From positions 1 through 43,861 of the forward strand of contig JAJFLJ010000224.1 of NCBI GenBank assembly GCA_021772755.1: a DNA stretch of 43,861 bases, written 5' to 3'. The notes beneath the pieces are model-generated. The model had not been told where the DNA came from. It worked only from the letters and a program-made list of their open reading frames with translations, and did not search any database. Below are positions 1 through 7,012 of the stretch, piece after piece. Each line of letters begins with the position of its first letter. Positions within the stretch are counted from its first letter, which is position 1. The DNA is from Candidatus Sumerlaeota bacterium (GTDB lineage Bacteria > Sumerlaeota > Sumerlaeia > SLMS01 > JAHLLQ01). Position numbers and translations under genes: made by a program.

Positions 1-214
1 CGGTGACGCTGCCGCCCGGCGAGTTGACGTAGATGTTGATGTCCTTGGCGGGGTCGCTGCTCTCCAGAAAGAGAAGCTGCGCCGTGACCAGGCTCGCGAC
101 CGTGTCGTTGATCGGCGTGCCGATGAAGATGATGCGGTCCATCAGCAGGCGCGAGAAGATGTCCATCGAGCGCTCGCCGCGCTCGGTCTGTTCCAGAACG
201 AATGGGACGTCCAT
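1..214 (-). CDS. clpP: ATP-dependent Clp protease proteolytic subunit, second copy (partial)
   Basis: This is the N-terminal part (71 residues) of a second ClpP, cut off by the left edge. It begins at an ATG two bases after the TGA of the upstream clpP, so the two are almost certainly co-translated. The visible part has the family pattern [31 protein letters not shown] and YVNSPGG, which builds the ClpP head domain and oxyanion region. The catalytic Ser, His and Asp lie beyond the edge and cannot be checked. It starts close to the canonical N-terminus and lacks the acidic extension of its neighbour. ClpP forms a 14-subunit serine protease chamber fed by ClpX or ClpA. Confidence 0.93.
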   Translation of the reverse strand, partial: MDVPFVLEQTERGERSMDIFSRLLMDRIIFIGTPINDTVASLVTAQLLFLESSDPAKDINIYVNSPGGSVT

Positions 215-216
215 GT

Positions 217-921
217 TCAGTTGCCGTCCTTTTGCGGTCGAAGTGCCTTGATCTTGCGGGAATCGACGATCTCGTCGACGATTCCGAACTCCTTCGCCTC
301 TTCCGGCGACATGAAGTTGTCGCGGTCGCAGGCGTTCTTGATTTCCTTCGCGGTCCGTCCGGTATGCTCCGCCATCAGGTCGTAGAGGCGCTCGCGCACG
401 CGGACCGTCTCGCGGGTCTGGATCTCGATATCGACCGAGGTTCCGCGGGAGCCGCCGCTGGGCTGGTGGATCATGATGCGCGAGTTCGGGAGCGCGTAGC
501 GTCTGCCTTTCGATCCCGCCAGCAGGATCACCGCGCCCATGCTGGCTGCCTGTCCGATGACCGTCGTGGAAATCTCCGGCTTCACGAACTGCATCGTGTC
601 GTAGATCGCCATGCCCGAGGAAATCACGCCCCCGGGGGAATTGATGTAGATGTTGATGGGCTTTTCCGGGTCCTGGCTCTGCAGGAAGAGCAGCTGCGCC
701 GTGACCAGGTTGGCGAGGCGGTCGTCGAACTCGCGGTTGATCAGCACGATCCGGTCGACCAGCAGGCGCGAGTACAGGTCGAAGACCCGCTCGCCGCGCT
801 CGGTCTGCTCGATCACCCTGGGGACGGGGATGGCGTAGTACTCGTCATCCTCGTCGTCCGTGTAGGGCGCCCGGATATCCAGCCTTCGCAGCTCCGCCTC
901 GACGTCCCGGTTCGGCCTCAT
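217..921 (-). CDS. clpP: ATP-dependent Clp protease proteolytic subunit
   Basis: The 234-residue product is a self-compartmentalised cytoplasmic serine protease subunit that degrades proteins unfolded by Clp ATPases. The complete catalytic triad is visible: Ser127 in GQAASMGA, His152 in MIHQPSGG and Asp201 in CDRDNFM, with the same spacing as the E. coli enzyme. About 30 N-terminal residues, rich in Asp and Tyr (TDDEDDEYY at 21-29), precede the conserved EQTERGER and are longer than usual. The ATG overlaps the stop of tig in an ATGA junction, and a second clpP follows after 2 bases. The tig-clpP order is widespread, although clpX is normally expected near by and is not in view. Two adjacent clpP genes could give a mixed ClpP1P2 complex. 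Confidence 0.97.
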   Translation of the reverse strand: MRPNRDVEAELRRLDIRAPYTDDEDDEYYAIPVPRVIEQTERGERVFDLYSRLLVDRIVLINREFDDRLANLVTAQLLFLQSQDPEKPINIYINSPGGVISSGMAIYDTMQFVKPEISTTVIGQAASMGAVILLAGSKGRRYALPNSRIMIHQPSGGSRGTSVDIEIQTRETVRVRERLYDLMAEHTGRTAKEIKNACDRDNFMSPEEAKEFGIVDEIVDSRKIKALRPQKDGN

Positions 922-2327
922 TCGTCCTCTGCCTGCGCCTCTCCCGTCGCTTCCACTTCGGTGATCTTCGCCTTGCCGACGAGAATGTCGTTCACCTTCT
1001 TGAGCCGCAGGTCCGCCTTGAAGCTCTCCAGGCGGTTCTGGGCTTCCAGGGATGCGCGAATCGCGAGGGGCTTGCGGCCCTGGGCCTCGCCGATGCGCTC
1101 GAACTCGGCCTGAAGGTCCTCGTCGGTCGTCTCGATCTCCAGGAAACGGCCGACCTGGTCGGCGAGGAGAAGATTGCGGGCCTCGACCGACGCGTCGGCC
1201 TGGGCGCGCTGAACGTAGTTCGAGAGGAAGTCCTCGCCCAGCTTGCGAAGCGAGGAGCCGTACTGGCGGAGCTGCTGCTCGGCGCGCTGAAGCGAACGGT
1301 TCGCGAGTTCGCGGACCAGCGTCGCCGGCACGTCGAAGGGAACGCGCTCGCGGAGGAGCTTGTAGATCCCTTCGACCGTCTGGCTGCGGCGGCGCTCCGC
1401 GCGGCCGTCTTCCAGTTCCTTGCGGATGTGCGCCTTCAGGTCGGCGAGCGTCTGGAAGTCCGGGGACACGTCCTTGGCCAGCTCGTCGTCGAGTTCGGGG
1501 AGGACGCGCTTGCGCAGATCGGTGATGGTGACGGCGAAATCGGCTTCGAACGGATAGCCGAGAGCCTTGGAGAGATCGACCTTCTTGACCTCGACCGTCT
1601 CGCCGGGCTTCGCGCCGACCATGGCGTCGCGAACCGCATCGGGCAGCTGCGCCTCGGGGGTCGTGGTGAACTCGATCGTCCGGGAGAAATCGTGGAGCTT
1701 CTCGCCCGCGTCGTCGGTGGCGACGACGCGCAACGCGGCGCCGTCGAGCAGTTCGTAGGCGGCGCCGTCGCAGGGTTCGAACGCCGCGTTCTGCGCGCGA
1801 AGGCCTTCGAGCTCGGCATCGACGTCGGCGTCGGTGACTTCGCCCTTCGTCACTTCGACGGCGAGGTCCTCGAGGACCTTTCCGTCGATGGCGATCTCGG
1901 GACGCACTTCAAGGAGAACCGTCACGTCGGCGGCGCCTTCGGCGTCCTTCCAGCCCTCGTAGGAGGGCTGGGCCAGCGCTTCGATACTCTGCTTCTCGGC
2001 AGCCAGTTCGGCCACCCGCGTCACCATGCGGCGCATGGCTTCGTCCTTGGCATTCTTGGCGAAGCGCTTGCGAACCAGGGCGATGGGGGCCTTGCCGGGG
2101 CGGAAGCCGGGCATGGCGGCCTGGCGCCGGAATTCCTTGAGGACTTCCTCGACCTTTTCGTTCACGGTCTCGGCGGGAACCCGCACAACGAGGCGAACGC
2201 GCGAACCTTCGAGGTTCTCCGATTCCACGATCTCGACCGGGATATCCTCGTTCTTCTTGTCGATCACGGCCGACAAGGTTTCGCCGTCCGCAACGGACGT
2301 CGTCTGAGACTGGGTTTCCTGTGACAC
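918..2327 (-). CDS. tig: Trigger factor, ribosome-associated chaperone and peptidyl-prolyl isomerase
   Basis: The product (469 residues) binds nascent chains at the ribosomal exit tunnel. The ribosome-docking signature GFRPGKAP lies at about residues 74-81. A PPIase-like middle domain follows, then a long helical C-terminal chaperone region ending in an acidic tail. The reading frame stays open far upstream. I chose the GTG at 2327 because an AGAGGAG ribosome-binding site sits just upstream and because family homology begins shortly after it; upstream starts would add about 98 residues of unlikely sequence. The gene ends in an ATGA overlap with clpP, so folding and degradation functions are translated together. 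Confidence 0.95.
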   Translation of the reverse strand: MSQETQSQTTSVADGETLSAVIDKKNEDIPVEIVESENLEGSRVRLVVRVPAETVNEKVEEVLKEFRRQAAMPGFRPGKAPIALVRKRFAKNAKDEAMRRMVTRVAELAAEKQSIEALAQPSYEGWKDAEGAADVTVLLEVRPEIAIDGKVLEDLAVEVTKGEVTDADVDAELEGLRAQNAAFEPCDGAAYELLDGAALRVVATDDAGEKLHDFSRTIEFTTTPEAQLPDAVRDAMVGAKPGETVEVKKVDLSKALGYPFEADFAVTITDLRKRVLPELDDELAKDVSPDFQTLADLKAHIRKELEDGRAERRRSQTVEGIYKLLRERVPFDVPATLVRELANRSLQRAEQQLRQYGSSLRKLGEDFLSNYVQRAQADASVEARNLLLADQVGRFLEIETTDEDLQAEFERIGEAQGRKPLAIRASLEAQNRLESFKADLRLKKVNDILVGKAKITEVEATGEAQAEDE

Positions 2328-2517
2328 CGCGAGCTCCTCTGGAAAGGGTGCGACGAGATGCGCCGCCTTGAAATGAATGGACTTGGAATGCCGCGCGGGC
2401 CGGAATGCCCGAAACGGAGGCGGGGGTGTATCCGCAGGGCCGCTCGACCGGCAAGTGGAAAAAGCGAAGAAAACGAGCAAGTTTCCGCTGATCGCCCCGC
2501 AAACCGGGAGTTCGCGC

Positions 2518-2546
2518 TTGACAGGCCAGGGAGCCGGACCTTCACT
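2518..2546 (+). promoter_or_regulatory. Probable promoter of the rpsF operon
   Basis: A perfect TTGACA -35 box (2518-2523) is followed after exactly 17 bases by TTCACT (2541-2546), which matches three of six bases of the -10 consensus. Transcription would start near 2553, leaving a leader of about 80 bases before the TTG start of rpsF. The -35 is strong and the -10 weak; no transcript evidence is available. Confidence 0.45.
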
Positions 2547-2551
2547 GCCGC

Positions 2552-2580
2552 GCCCTTGGCAGAGCGACTTCTGCAAGGGC
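2552..2580 (+). promoter_or_regulatory. Leader hairpin upstream of rpsF
   Basis: The arms GCCCTTGGCAGA (2552-2563) and TCTGCAAGGGC (2570-2580) pair over 11 bases with one bulged G and a 6-base loop. The hairpin sits at the predicted 5' end of the mRNA. A second, weaker stem (CCCTG/CAGGG, 2583-2602) follows. In many bacteria the S6:S18 complex binds a structured rpsF leader to repress its own operon. Location fits that role, but I could not match the known motif base by base. Confidence 0.35.
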
Positions 2581-2635
2581 ATCCCTGTTCTCCCCGCCAG
2601 GGGCGAACCGAACCAGTCCAAAGGGAGTCACCGAT

Positions 2636-3214
2636 TTGACCAACCCAAAGAAGTACGAAGCAGTCCTGATCTTCGAGGGACAGTTCACCGAAGACCAGAT
2701 CGCCGAGCAGGTCACGAAGACCAGCGAGGTCATCACCAAGAACGGCGGGACCGTTCTCGGCAACCTGACCCTCGGCAAGAAGCGCCTCGCCTATCCGATC
2801 AATCGGCGCCGCGAGGGCATCTACGTCCAGATCGACTTCGAGACGGCGACGGACAACACGGTCCTCGCGGAGCTCAACCGCCACCTGCGCATCACCGAGG
2901 AGATCATTCGCTCCCTGGTGTCGGCCTCCGTGGTCGGCAAGTCGAAGGGCCGCGATCTCACGCCCGACGAAATGGCGCGTTTCCTTCCCCGCGGCGGCGG
3001 ACGCCGTCCCGGTGGCCCGCCCCGCGAGCGCTACGGCTCCTCGTCCGGCCCCCGCACGGGCGACCGCCCCTCCTACGCGCCGCGCGACGACCGCCGACCC
3101 GCCGAGGGGGCAGTTCCTGCCGCCGCCCCGGCTTCGGCTGAGGCACCCGCCGCGAGCGCCCCTGCGGCGCCTGCGGATCCCGCATCCACCGACAACACTC
3201 CTTCGACGACCTGA
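2636..3214 (+). CDS. rpsF: Small ribosomal subunit protein bS6 with long C-terminal extension
   Basis: The first ~100 residues are a normal bS6 domain (KKYEAVLIFEG, KKRLAYPINRRREGIYVQIDF, LRITEEIIRSLV), which pairs with bS18 on the platform of the 30S subunit. The rest, to 192 residues, is a low-complexity tail: first Arg/Gly/Pro-rich, then Ala/Pro-rich and ending Asp/Ser/Thr-rich. Typical bS6 is 95-135 residues. Translation starts at TTG (2636), preceded by AAGGGAG; no in-frame ATG lies near the start of the domain. It heads the operon rpsF-ssb-rpsR-rplI. Confidence 0.95.
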   Translation: MTNPKKYEAVLIFEGQFTEDQIAEQVTKTSEVITKNGGTVLGNLTLGKKRLAYPINRRREGIYVQIDFETATDNTVLAELNRHLRITEEIIRSLVSASVVGKSKGRDLTPDEMARFLPRGGGRRPGGPPRERYGSSSGPRTGDRPSYAPRDDRRPAEGAVPAAAPASAEAPAASAPAAPADPASTDNTPSTT

Positions 3215-3228
3215 GCGGGAGATTCGCT

Positions 3229-3693
3229 GTGGAACTCAACAAAGTCTTTCTCATCGGAAACCTGACGCGGGACCCCGAATCGCGGTTTCTGCAGAGCGGT
3301 TCGCAGGTCTGCAAGATGGGCCTCGCATCGAACCGGCGGTACAACTCCGGCGGCGAGAAGCGCGAAGAAACGCTCTTCATCGACGTGGAGGCGTGGGGCA
3401 AGACGGCCGAGCTTTGCAGCCAGTACCTGCGCAAGGGCAGCCAGATCCTCGTCGATGGGCGCCTGAAGATGGACCAGTACCAGACCAAGGAAGGCGAGAA
3501 GCGGACGAAGTACGTCATCGTCGCCGATCGCGTCCAGTTCGGTTCGCGCGCCGACGGCGGCCAGGGCGGCGGCGGCGGAAGCCGTTCCTCGTCCGGCGGC
3601 CACGACTCGCGCGTGGGCGAACGCGGTGACGACTACGCCGATGCCGGAATGCCCGGCAACGAAGGCGCGACCGAAGACGACCTTCCCTTCTGA
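3229..3693 (+). CDS. ssb: Single-stranded DNA-binding protein
   Basis: The product (154 residues) coats single-stranded DNA during replication and repair. Residues 1-105 form the OB fold ([46 protein letters not shown]). A flexible Gly/Ser-rich linker follows, and the protein ends in the acidic tip DDLPF, the docking peptide for partner proteins such as RecO, PriA and the polymerase. It starts at GTG (3229) soon after GCGGGAGA, 14 bases after the stop of rpsF. The place between rpsF and rpsR is the classical ssb position in many phyla. Confidence 0.96.
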   Translation: MELNKVFLIGNLTRDPESRFLQSGSQVCKMGLASNRRYNSGGEKREETLFIDVEAWGKTAELCSQYLRKGSQILVDGRLKMDQYQTKEGEKRTKYVIVADRVQFGSRADGGQGGGGGSRSSSGGHDSRVGERGDDYADAGMPGNEGATEDDLPF

Positions 3694-3734
3694 ACCAGAC
3701 AATCCCCTCCCGAAATACCCCCGAGGTTTCGACA

Positions 3735-4091
3735 ATGACCGAAGAAAGAGCAACTCCCTCAGCACCAGCACCGGCGGCCTCTTCGGCCCCGGAACGCCGC
3801 GACGACCGTCGTGACGACCGCCGCGGCGGCCCCCGCGGCAGCGATCGCGGCGGAGACCGCGGCGGCCAGCGCCGCCGGCGCTTTCCGCGCCGCAAGGTGT
3901 GCTATTTCACCGCCACCGGCGCGGAGTACATCGACTACAAGGACGTCGCGACGCTTCGCCGCTTCATCTCCGACCGGGGCAAGATCATGCCCCGCCGCAT
4001 CACGGGCACGTCCGCGAAGTTCCAGCGGATGCTGACCACCGCCATCAAGCGCGCCCGCCATCTGGCGCTGCTTCCCTACGTCGCGGACTGA
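3735..4091 (+). CDS. rpsR: Small ribosomal subunit protein bS18 with Arg/Gly-rich N-terminal extension
   Basis: The C-terminal ~70 residues are bS18 ([58 protein letters not shown]), which forms a heterodimer with bS6 in the 30S platform. The first ~50 residues, mostly Ala/Pro/Ser then DRR/RGG-type repeats, are absent from the usual ~75-residue protein and look disordered and strongly basic. ATG at 3735 follows a GAGG ribosome-binding site. The gene sits 41 bases after ssb. Confidence 0.95.
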   Translation: MTEERATPSAPAPAASSAPERRDDRRDDRRGGPRGSDRGGDRGGQRRRRFPRRKVCYFTATGAEYIDYKDVATLRRFISDRGKIMPRRITGTSAKFQRMLTTAIKRARHLALLPYVAD

Positions 4092-4121
4092 TCCGCCGGA
4101 AGATTCCCAGGAGCATCGATC

Positions 4122-4748
4122 ATGCGTATCGTTCTATTCAAGTCAGTGGACAATCTGGGCAGCGCCGGCGACGTCGTCGACGTCAAGCGCGGCTACTACC
4201 GCAATTTCCTCGGGCCGCGCGGCTTCGCCCGCGAGGCCACCAGGGCGAACCTCGCTCTGATGGAGTCGCAGAAGAACAAGATCCAGGCGATGGTGCAGCG
4301 CGAGCGTCTCGCCGCCGGCGAGGCCGCCGAGGCCCTTCAGGGCGTCGTGCTCGAGTTCGAGCTTCGCTCCAACGACAAGGGCCAGCTGTTCGGCTCGGTG
4401 ACGTCGATGGACATCGCGAAGTCGCTTGCCGACAAGGGGCTCGCGATCGACCGCCGGAAGATCGAAATGCCCGAGGCCATCAAGCTTCTCGGCACGTACC
4501 CCGTTCGCATCCGTCTCTACCCCGAAGTCTTCGCGGAAATCTCCATCACGGTCAAGCGCCTGCTGACGCCCGAGGAGATCGAGCACATGAAGGCCGAGGA
4601 GGAGCGCCGCGAGCGCGAGCGCGCCATCGCCCAGTCCGGCTCCGCCGACCACGCGGAGACCGAAGAAGGCGAAGGCGGGGAAGCGGAAGAGGTCCTCGCC
4701 GAAGCGGGCGGGGAAGCCTCCGAAGAGACCGCCGACCTGCCCGAGTAG
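4122..4748 (+). CDS. rplI: Large ribosomal subunit protein bL9 with acidic C-terminal tail
   Basis: The N-terminal domain (MRIVLFKSVDNLGSAGDVVDVKRGYYRNFL) binds 23S rRNA at the base of the L1 stalk, joined by a long helix to a C-terminal globular domain ending near RLLTPEEIEHM. Residues ~155-208 form an extra Glu/Ala/Gly-rich acidic tail. Normal bL9 is about 150 residues. It has an AGGAG ribosome-binding site and is the last gene before a strong terminator, closing the rpsF-ssb-rpsR-rplI operon. Confidence 0.96.
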   Translation: MRIVLFKSVDNLGSAGDVVDVKRGYYRNFLGPRGFAREATRANLALMESQKNKIQAMVQRERLAAGEAAEALQGVVLEFELRSNDKGQLFGSVTSMDIAKSLADKGLAIDRRKIEMPEAIKLLGTYPVRIRLYPEVFAEISITVKRLLTPEEIEHMKAEEERRERERAIAQSGSADHAETEEGEGGEAEEVLAEAGGEASEETADLPE

Positions 4749-4783
4749 TCGCGGCGACCGGCTTTCAGCACGACGAATCGGGA

Positions 4784-4819
4784 GAAAGGCGTTGCGGTTC
4801 CGCGCGCCTTTCCTTTTTT
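4784..4819 (+). terminator. Rho-independent terminator after rplI
   Basis: GAAAGGCG (4784-4791) pairs perfectly with CGCCTTTC (4805-4812). An inner GCG/CGC stem with a GTTC loop extends it, and CTTTTTT follows directly. It lies 36 bases after the rplI stop and separates the ribosomal operon from the permease gene. Confidence 0.8.
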
Positions 4820-4859
4820 CTGCCGCTATGTCGATCCTCGTGGAGGGTTTCCGTCCGAC

Positions 4860-5951
4860 GTGACCTTTAGCCTCATCGACCGGGATATGGCGGGAGAGTT
4901 CTTCCGGACCCTGGGTGCGCTGGTCGCTCTCCTGGCCATTCTGTTTCTCGCCGACACCCTGGTGGGGAACCTCTCGGCCATCGTCGGCGACAGCGAAGTC
5001 GGGTTCCACTGGCTTCTGGTGTACTACTTCCTGCGGCTGCCGAGCTTTCTCATCGAGATCGCCTCCCTCGCCGTCGCCGCCTCCATCCTCTGGGTCGCGA
5101 CCCGCAAGGCCCGCACGAACGAAACGCTGGCCTGGATGGCGGGAGGAGTCGCTCCCCGGCGAATCGCCCGGCCCTTGGTCCTGTGCAGCCTGGCGCTGGC
5201 TATCGCCAGCATCGGGGCCAACGAGCTCTTCGCCCAGCACGGCAGGCGGGAGGCCGAGCGCATCGAGGAGTCCATCATCGAGGGCAAGGACGTCACCCGC
5301 ACGGAGAATATCTACCAGCGCGGGAGCGAGAACCGCATCTACCTGATCGAGAGCTTCGATTCCGCCGCGGAGGAAATGATCGAGCCCACCGTGATCGAGC
5401 TCTATCCGGAGTCCAGGGCGCCCCGCCAGATCGTGCGGGCCGACCGCGCCGAGATCGCCGGCGGCAGCGGTCGCGACTGGGTCTTCATGAACGCCTCGGT
5501 CCGGAACTTCGACCGCGAGGGGCGCCTGGAGGGGTTCCTCCAGGAGAGCGAATACTGGATCGAGCTGGAGCCGAAACTCAGCACGTTCCTTGGGGAACTG
5601 GACGACCCGCGCATGATGTCGATGGCCGAGCTGCGCCGCTACATAAAGCTCATTGACGCGCAGGGGAAGGACACTTCCCAACTGACAACGCAGTTGCACG
5701 AGAAGCTCGCGATTCTCGCGGGAATCGCGGTGATCGGACTTCTGATGTGCGCGCACGCGATTTCGCCCCGGGCGGTGGGAACGATCGCCGGATTCGGCGG
5801 CGGGCTGGTCTGGATCGCCGCGTGGTACGGGGTGACCGTGTTCTTCCAGAAGGTCGGAGAGGCCGGTCTGGGAATTCCCCCGGTGCTCGTCGCGTGGTGT
5901 CCGAACCTGATCTTCGGAACGATCGGCGTCGCGATGATCTGGAAACGATGA
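4860..5951 (+). CDS. LptF/LptG family permease (YjgP/YjgQ)
   Basis: The 363-residue product matches the LptF/LptG family, inner-membrane subunits that with LptB extract lipopolysaccharide and pass it to LptC. Three N-terminal membrane helices (about 15-38, 48-75 and 100-120) are followed by a ~150-residue periplasmic beta-jellyroll-like domain and three C-terminal helices (about 280-360). LptF and LptG cannot be told apart here, and only one copy is present instead of the usual lptF-lptG pair. Translation probably starts at GTG (4860) after GGAGGG; the nearby upstream ATG is out of frame. It follows the rplI terminator, so it likely has its own promoter. Confidence 0.85.
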   Translation: MTFSLIDRDMAGEFFRTLGALVALLAILFLADTLVGNLSAIVGDSEVGFHWLLVYYFLRLPSFLIEIASLAVAASILWVATRKARTNETLAWMAGGVAPRRIARPLVLCSLALAIASIGANELFAQHGRREAERIEESIIEGKDVTRTENIYQRGSENRIYLIESFDSAAEEMIEPTVIELYPESRAPRQIVRADRAEIAGGSGRDWVFMNASVRNFDREGRLEGFLQESEYWIELEPKLSTFLGELDDPRMMSMAELRRYIKLIDAQGKDTSQLTTQLHEKLAILAGIAVIGLLMCAHAISPRAVGTIAGFGGGLVWIAAWYGVTVFFQKVGEAGLGIPPVLVAWCPNLIFGTIGVAMIWKR

Positions 5952-6013
5952 TTTCGAACGAATAACGGAGCCGGGATCGCACCGGCCGGAAAAGAATCGC
6001 GGAGGTTCGAACA

Positions 6014-6871
6014 ATGCTTCTTTCGAAGCGCAAAAAGAAACGCACCGTCGTCTTCGTCTGCACGGGAAACACCTGTCGCAGCCCCATGGCCCAGGGGCTG
6101 CTGGAGAACTTCCTGGAGGAAAGCGGCGTCAAGCACATCGAGGTCAAGACCGCGGGCGTCATGACGATCCCCGGGCTGCTGCCGACGCCGGAAGCCGTTC
6201 AGGTCATGGACTCGGTCAAGATCGACGTGCGCAAGCACCGCAGCGCTCCGCTGACGCCGGAGATGATCCGCAAGGCGGACCTGGTGCTGGGCATGACGCC
6301 CTTCCACGTCCAGTTCGCCCTGCGCATGGCGGAGGACGCCCGCGACAAGACCTTCCTGCTGAAGGAATACACCAAGAGCGACCTCAAGAACTACCAGATC
6401 ACCGATCCGATGGGGGCGACGCTCGAGGTCTACAAGCGCGTCTTCCGCGAGATCAAGCTGGCCGTCGAGAAGCTCTGCGAGATGGACACGATTCTCGCGC
6501 CGGTGGACCGCCCCGTGAAGCACGAGAAGTGGGTGCCGCCGAAGCCCCAGAAGGCGGCGGCGCCGCAGCAGCCGAAGACCGCCACCGGCGGCAGGGCGAA
6601 GACCTCGCGCGCCAAGACCTCGAAGTCGAAGACCGCTTCGAAGAAGACCGCGACGAAGAAGCCCGCCGCAAAGAAGACCACCGCGAAAAAGCCGGCTGCG
6701 AAGAAGACCACGGCCGGTAAGACCGTGGCGAAGAAGGCGACCGCGAAGAAGCCGGCGGCAAAGAAGGCCGCGACGAAGAAGCCCGTCGCAAGGAAGACGA
6801 CGGCGAAGAAACCCGCCACGAAGAAGCCGGTGGCCAGGAAGGCCGCCACGAAGAAGCCCGCGAAGAAGTAG
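6014..6871 (+). CDS. Low-molecular-weight protein tyrosine phosphatase fused to a histone H1-like tail
   Basis: Residues 11-155 form a low-molecular-weight phosphatase domain. The P-loop CTGNTCRS carries the nucleophile Cys16 and phosphate-binding Arg22 (C-x5-R), and Asp131 in DPMG is the expected general acid. Such enzymes remove phosphate from phosphotyrosine; the fold is shared with arsenate reductases. Residues ~175-285 are a tail built almost only of Lys, Ala, Thr and Pro (KKPAAKKTTAKKPAAKK type), like histone H1 and bacterial H1-like proteins that bind DNA or polyanions. The tail is in frame and ends at a normal stop before a terminator. ATG follows GGAGG. The fusion is unusual; the tail may bring the enzyme to DNA, RNA or polyphosphate. 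Confidence 0.88.
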   Translation: MLLSKRKKKRTVVFVCTGNTCRSPMAQGLLENFLEESGVKHIEVKTAGVMTIPGLLPTPEAVQVMDSVKIDVRKHRSAPLTPEMIRKADLVLGMTPFHVQFALRMAEDARDKTFLLKEYTKSDLKNYQITDPMGATLEVYKRVFREIKLAVEKLCEMDTILAPVDRPVKHEKWVPPKPQKAAAPQQPKTATGGRAKTSRAKTSKSKTASKKTATKKPAAKKTTAKKPAAKKTTAGKTVAKKATAKKPAAKKAATKKPVARKTTAKKPATKKPVARKAATKKPAKK

Positions 6872-6930
6872 GGCCATCGGCGGTTCGGGGCCTGTGTCCC
6901 GATTCGCTCGAATTTCGAAGTCGACGACTC

Positions 6931-6957
6931 TCGCGCCCCTTTCCGGGGCGCGATTTT
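6931..6957 (+). terminator. Rho-independent terminator after the phosphatase gene
   Basis: A perfect 9-bp stem, TCGCGCCCC (6931-6939) with GGGGCGCGA (6945-6953), has a 5-base loop and is followed by TTTT. It lies 60 bases after the phosphatase stop and before the end of the convergent gene at 7013. On the opposite strand it lacks a T-run. Confidence 0.7.
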
Positions 6958-7012
6958 CAATGTGCTCTGTTCGGAAGCGAAAAAGCTCTCGCGCAATTCC
7001 TCACGCGTTTCG

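Larger units (their letters stand above)
2328..2635. other. Divergent intergenic region between tig and rpsF
   Basis: This 308-bp stretch separates the leftward tig-clpP operon from the rightward rpsF operon. It holds the tig ribosome-binding site at the left end, a likely sigma70-type promoter for rpsF at 2518-2546, and a leader with two potential hairpins. Open frames through it on both strands are extensions of neighbouring genes with no recognisable protein content. I could not find a convincing leftward promoter for tig. Confidence 0.6.

Noticed and set aside
4143-6014. A 623-codon minus-strand frame opposite rplI and the LptF/G permease
   Set aside because: Both opposite genes are certain by homology, and this frame has the low-information composition of an antisense shadow.
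6600-6871. The Lys/Ala/Pro tail as a separate histone-like gene
   Set aside because: There is no stop between the phosphatase domain and the tail and no start codon with a ribosome-binding site at the border, so a single fused gene is the simpler reading.
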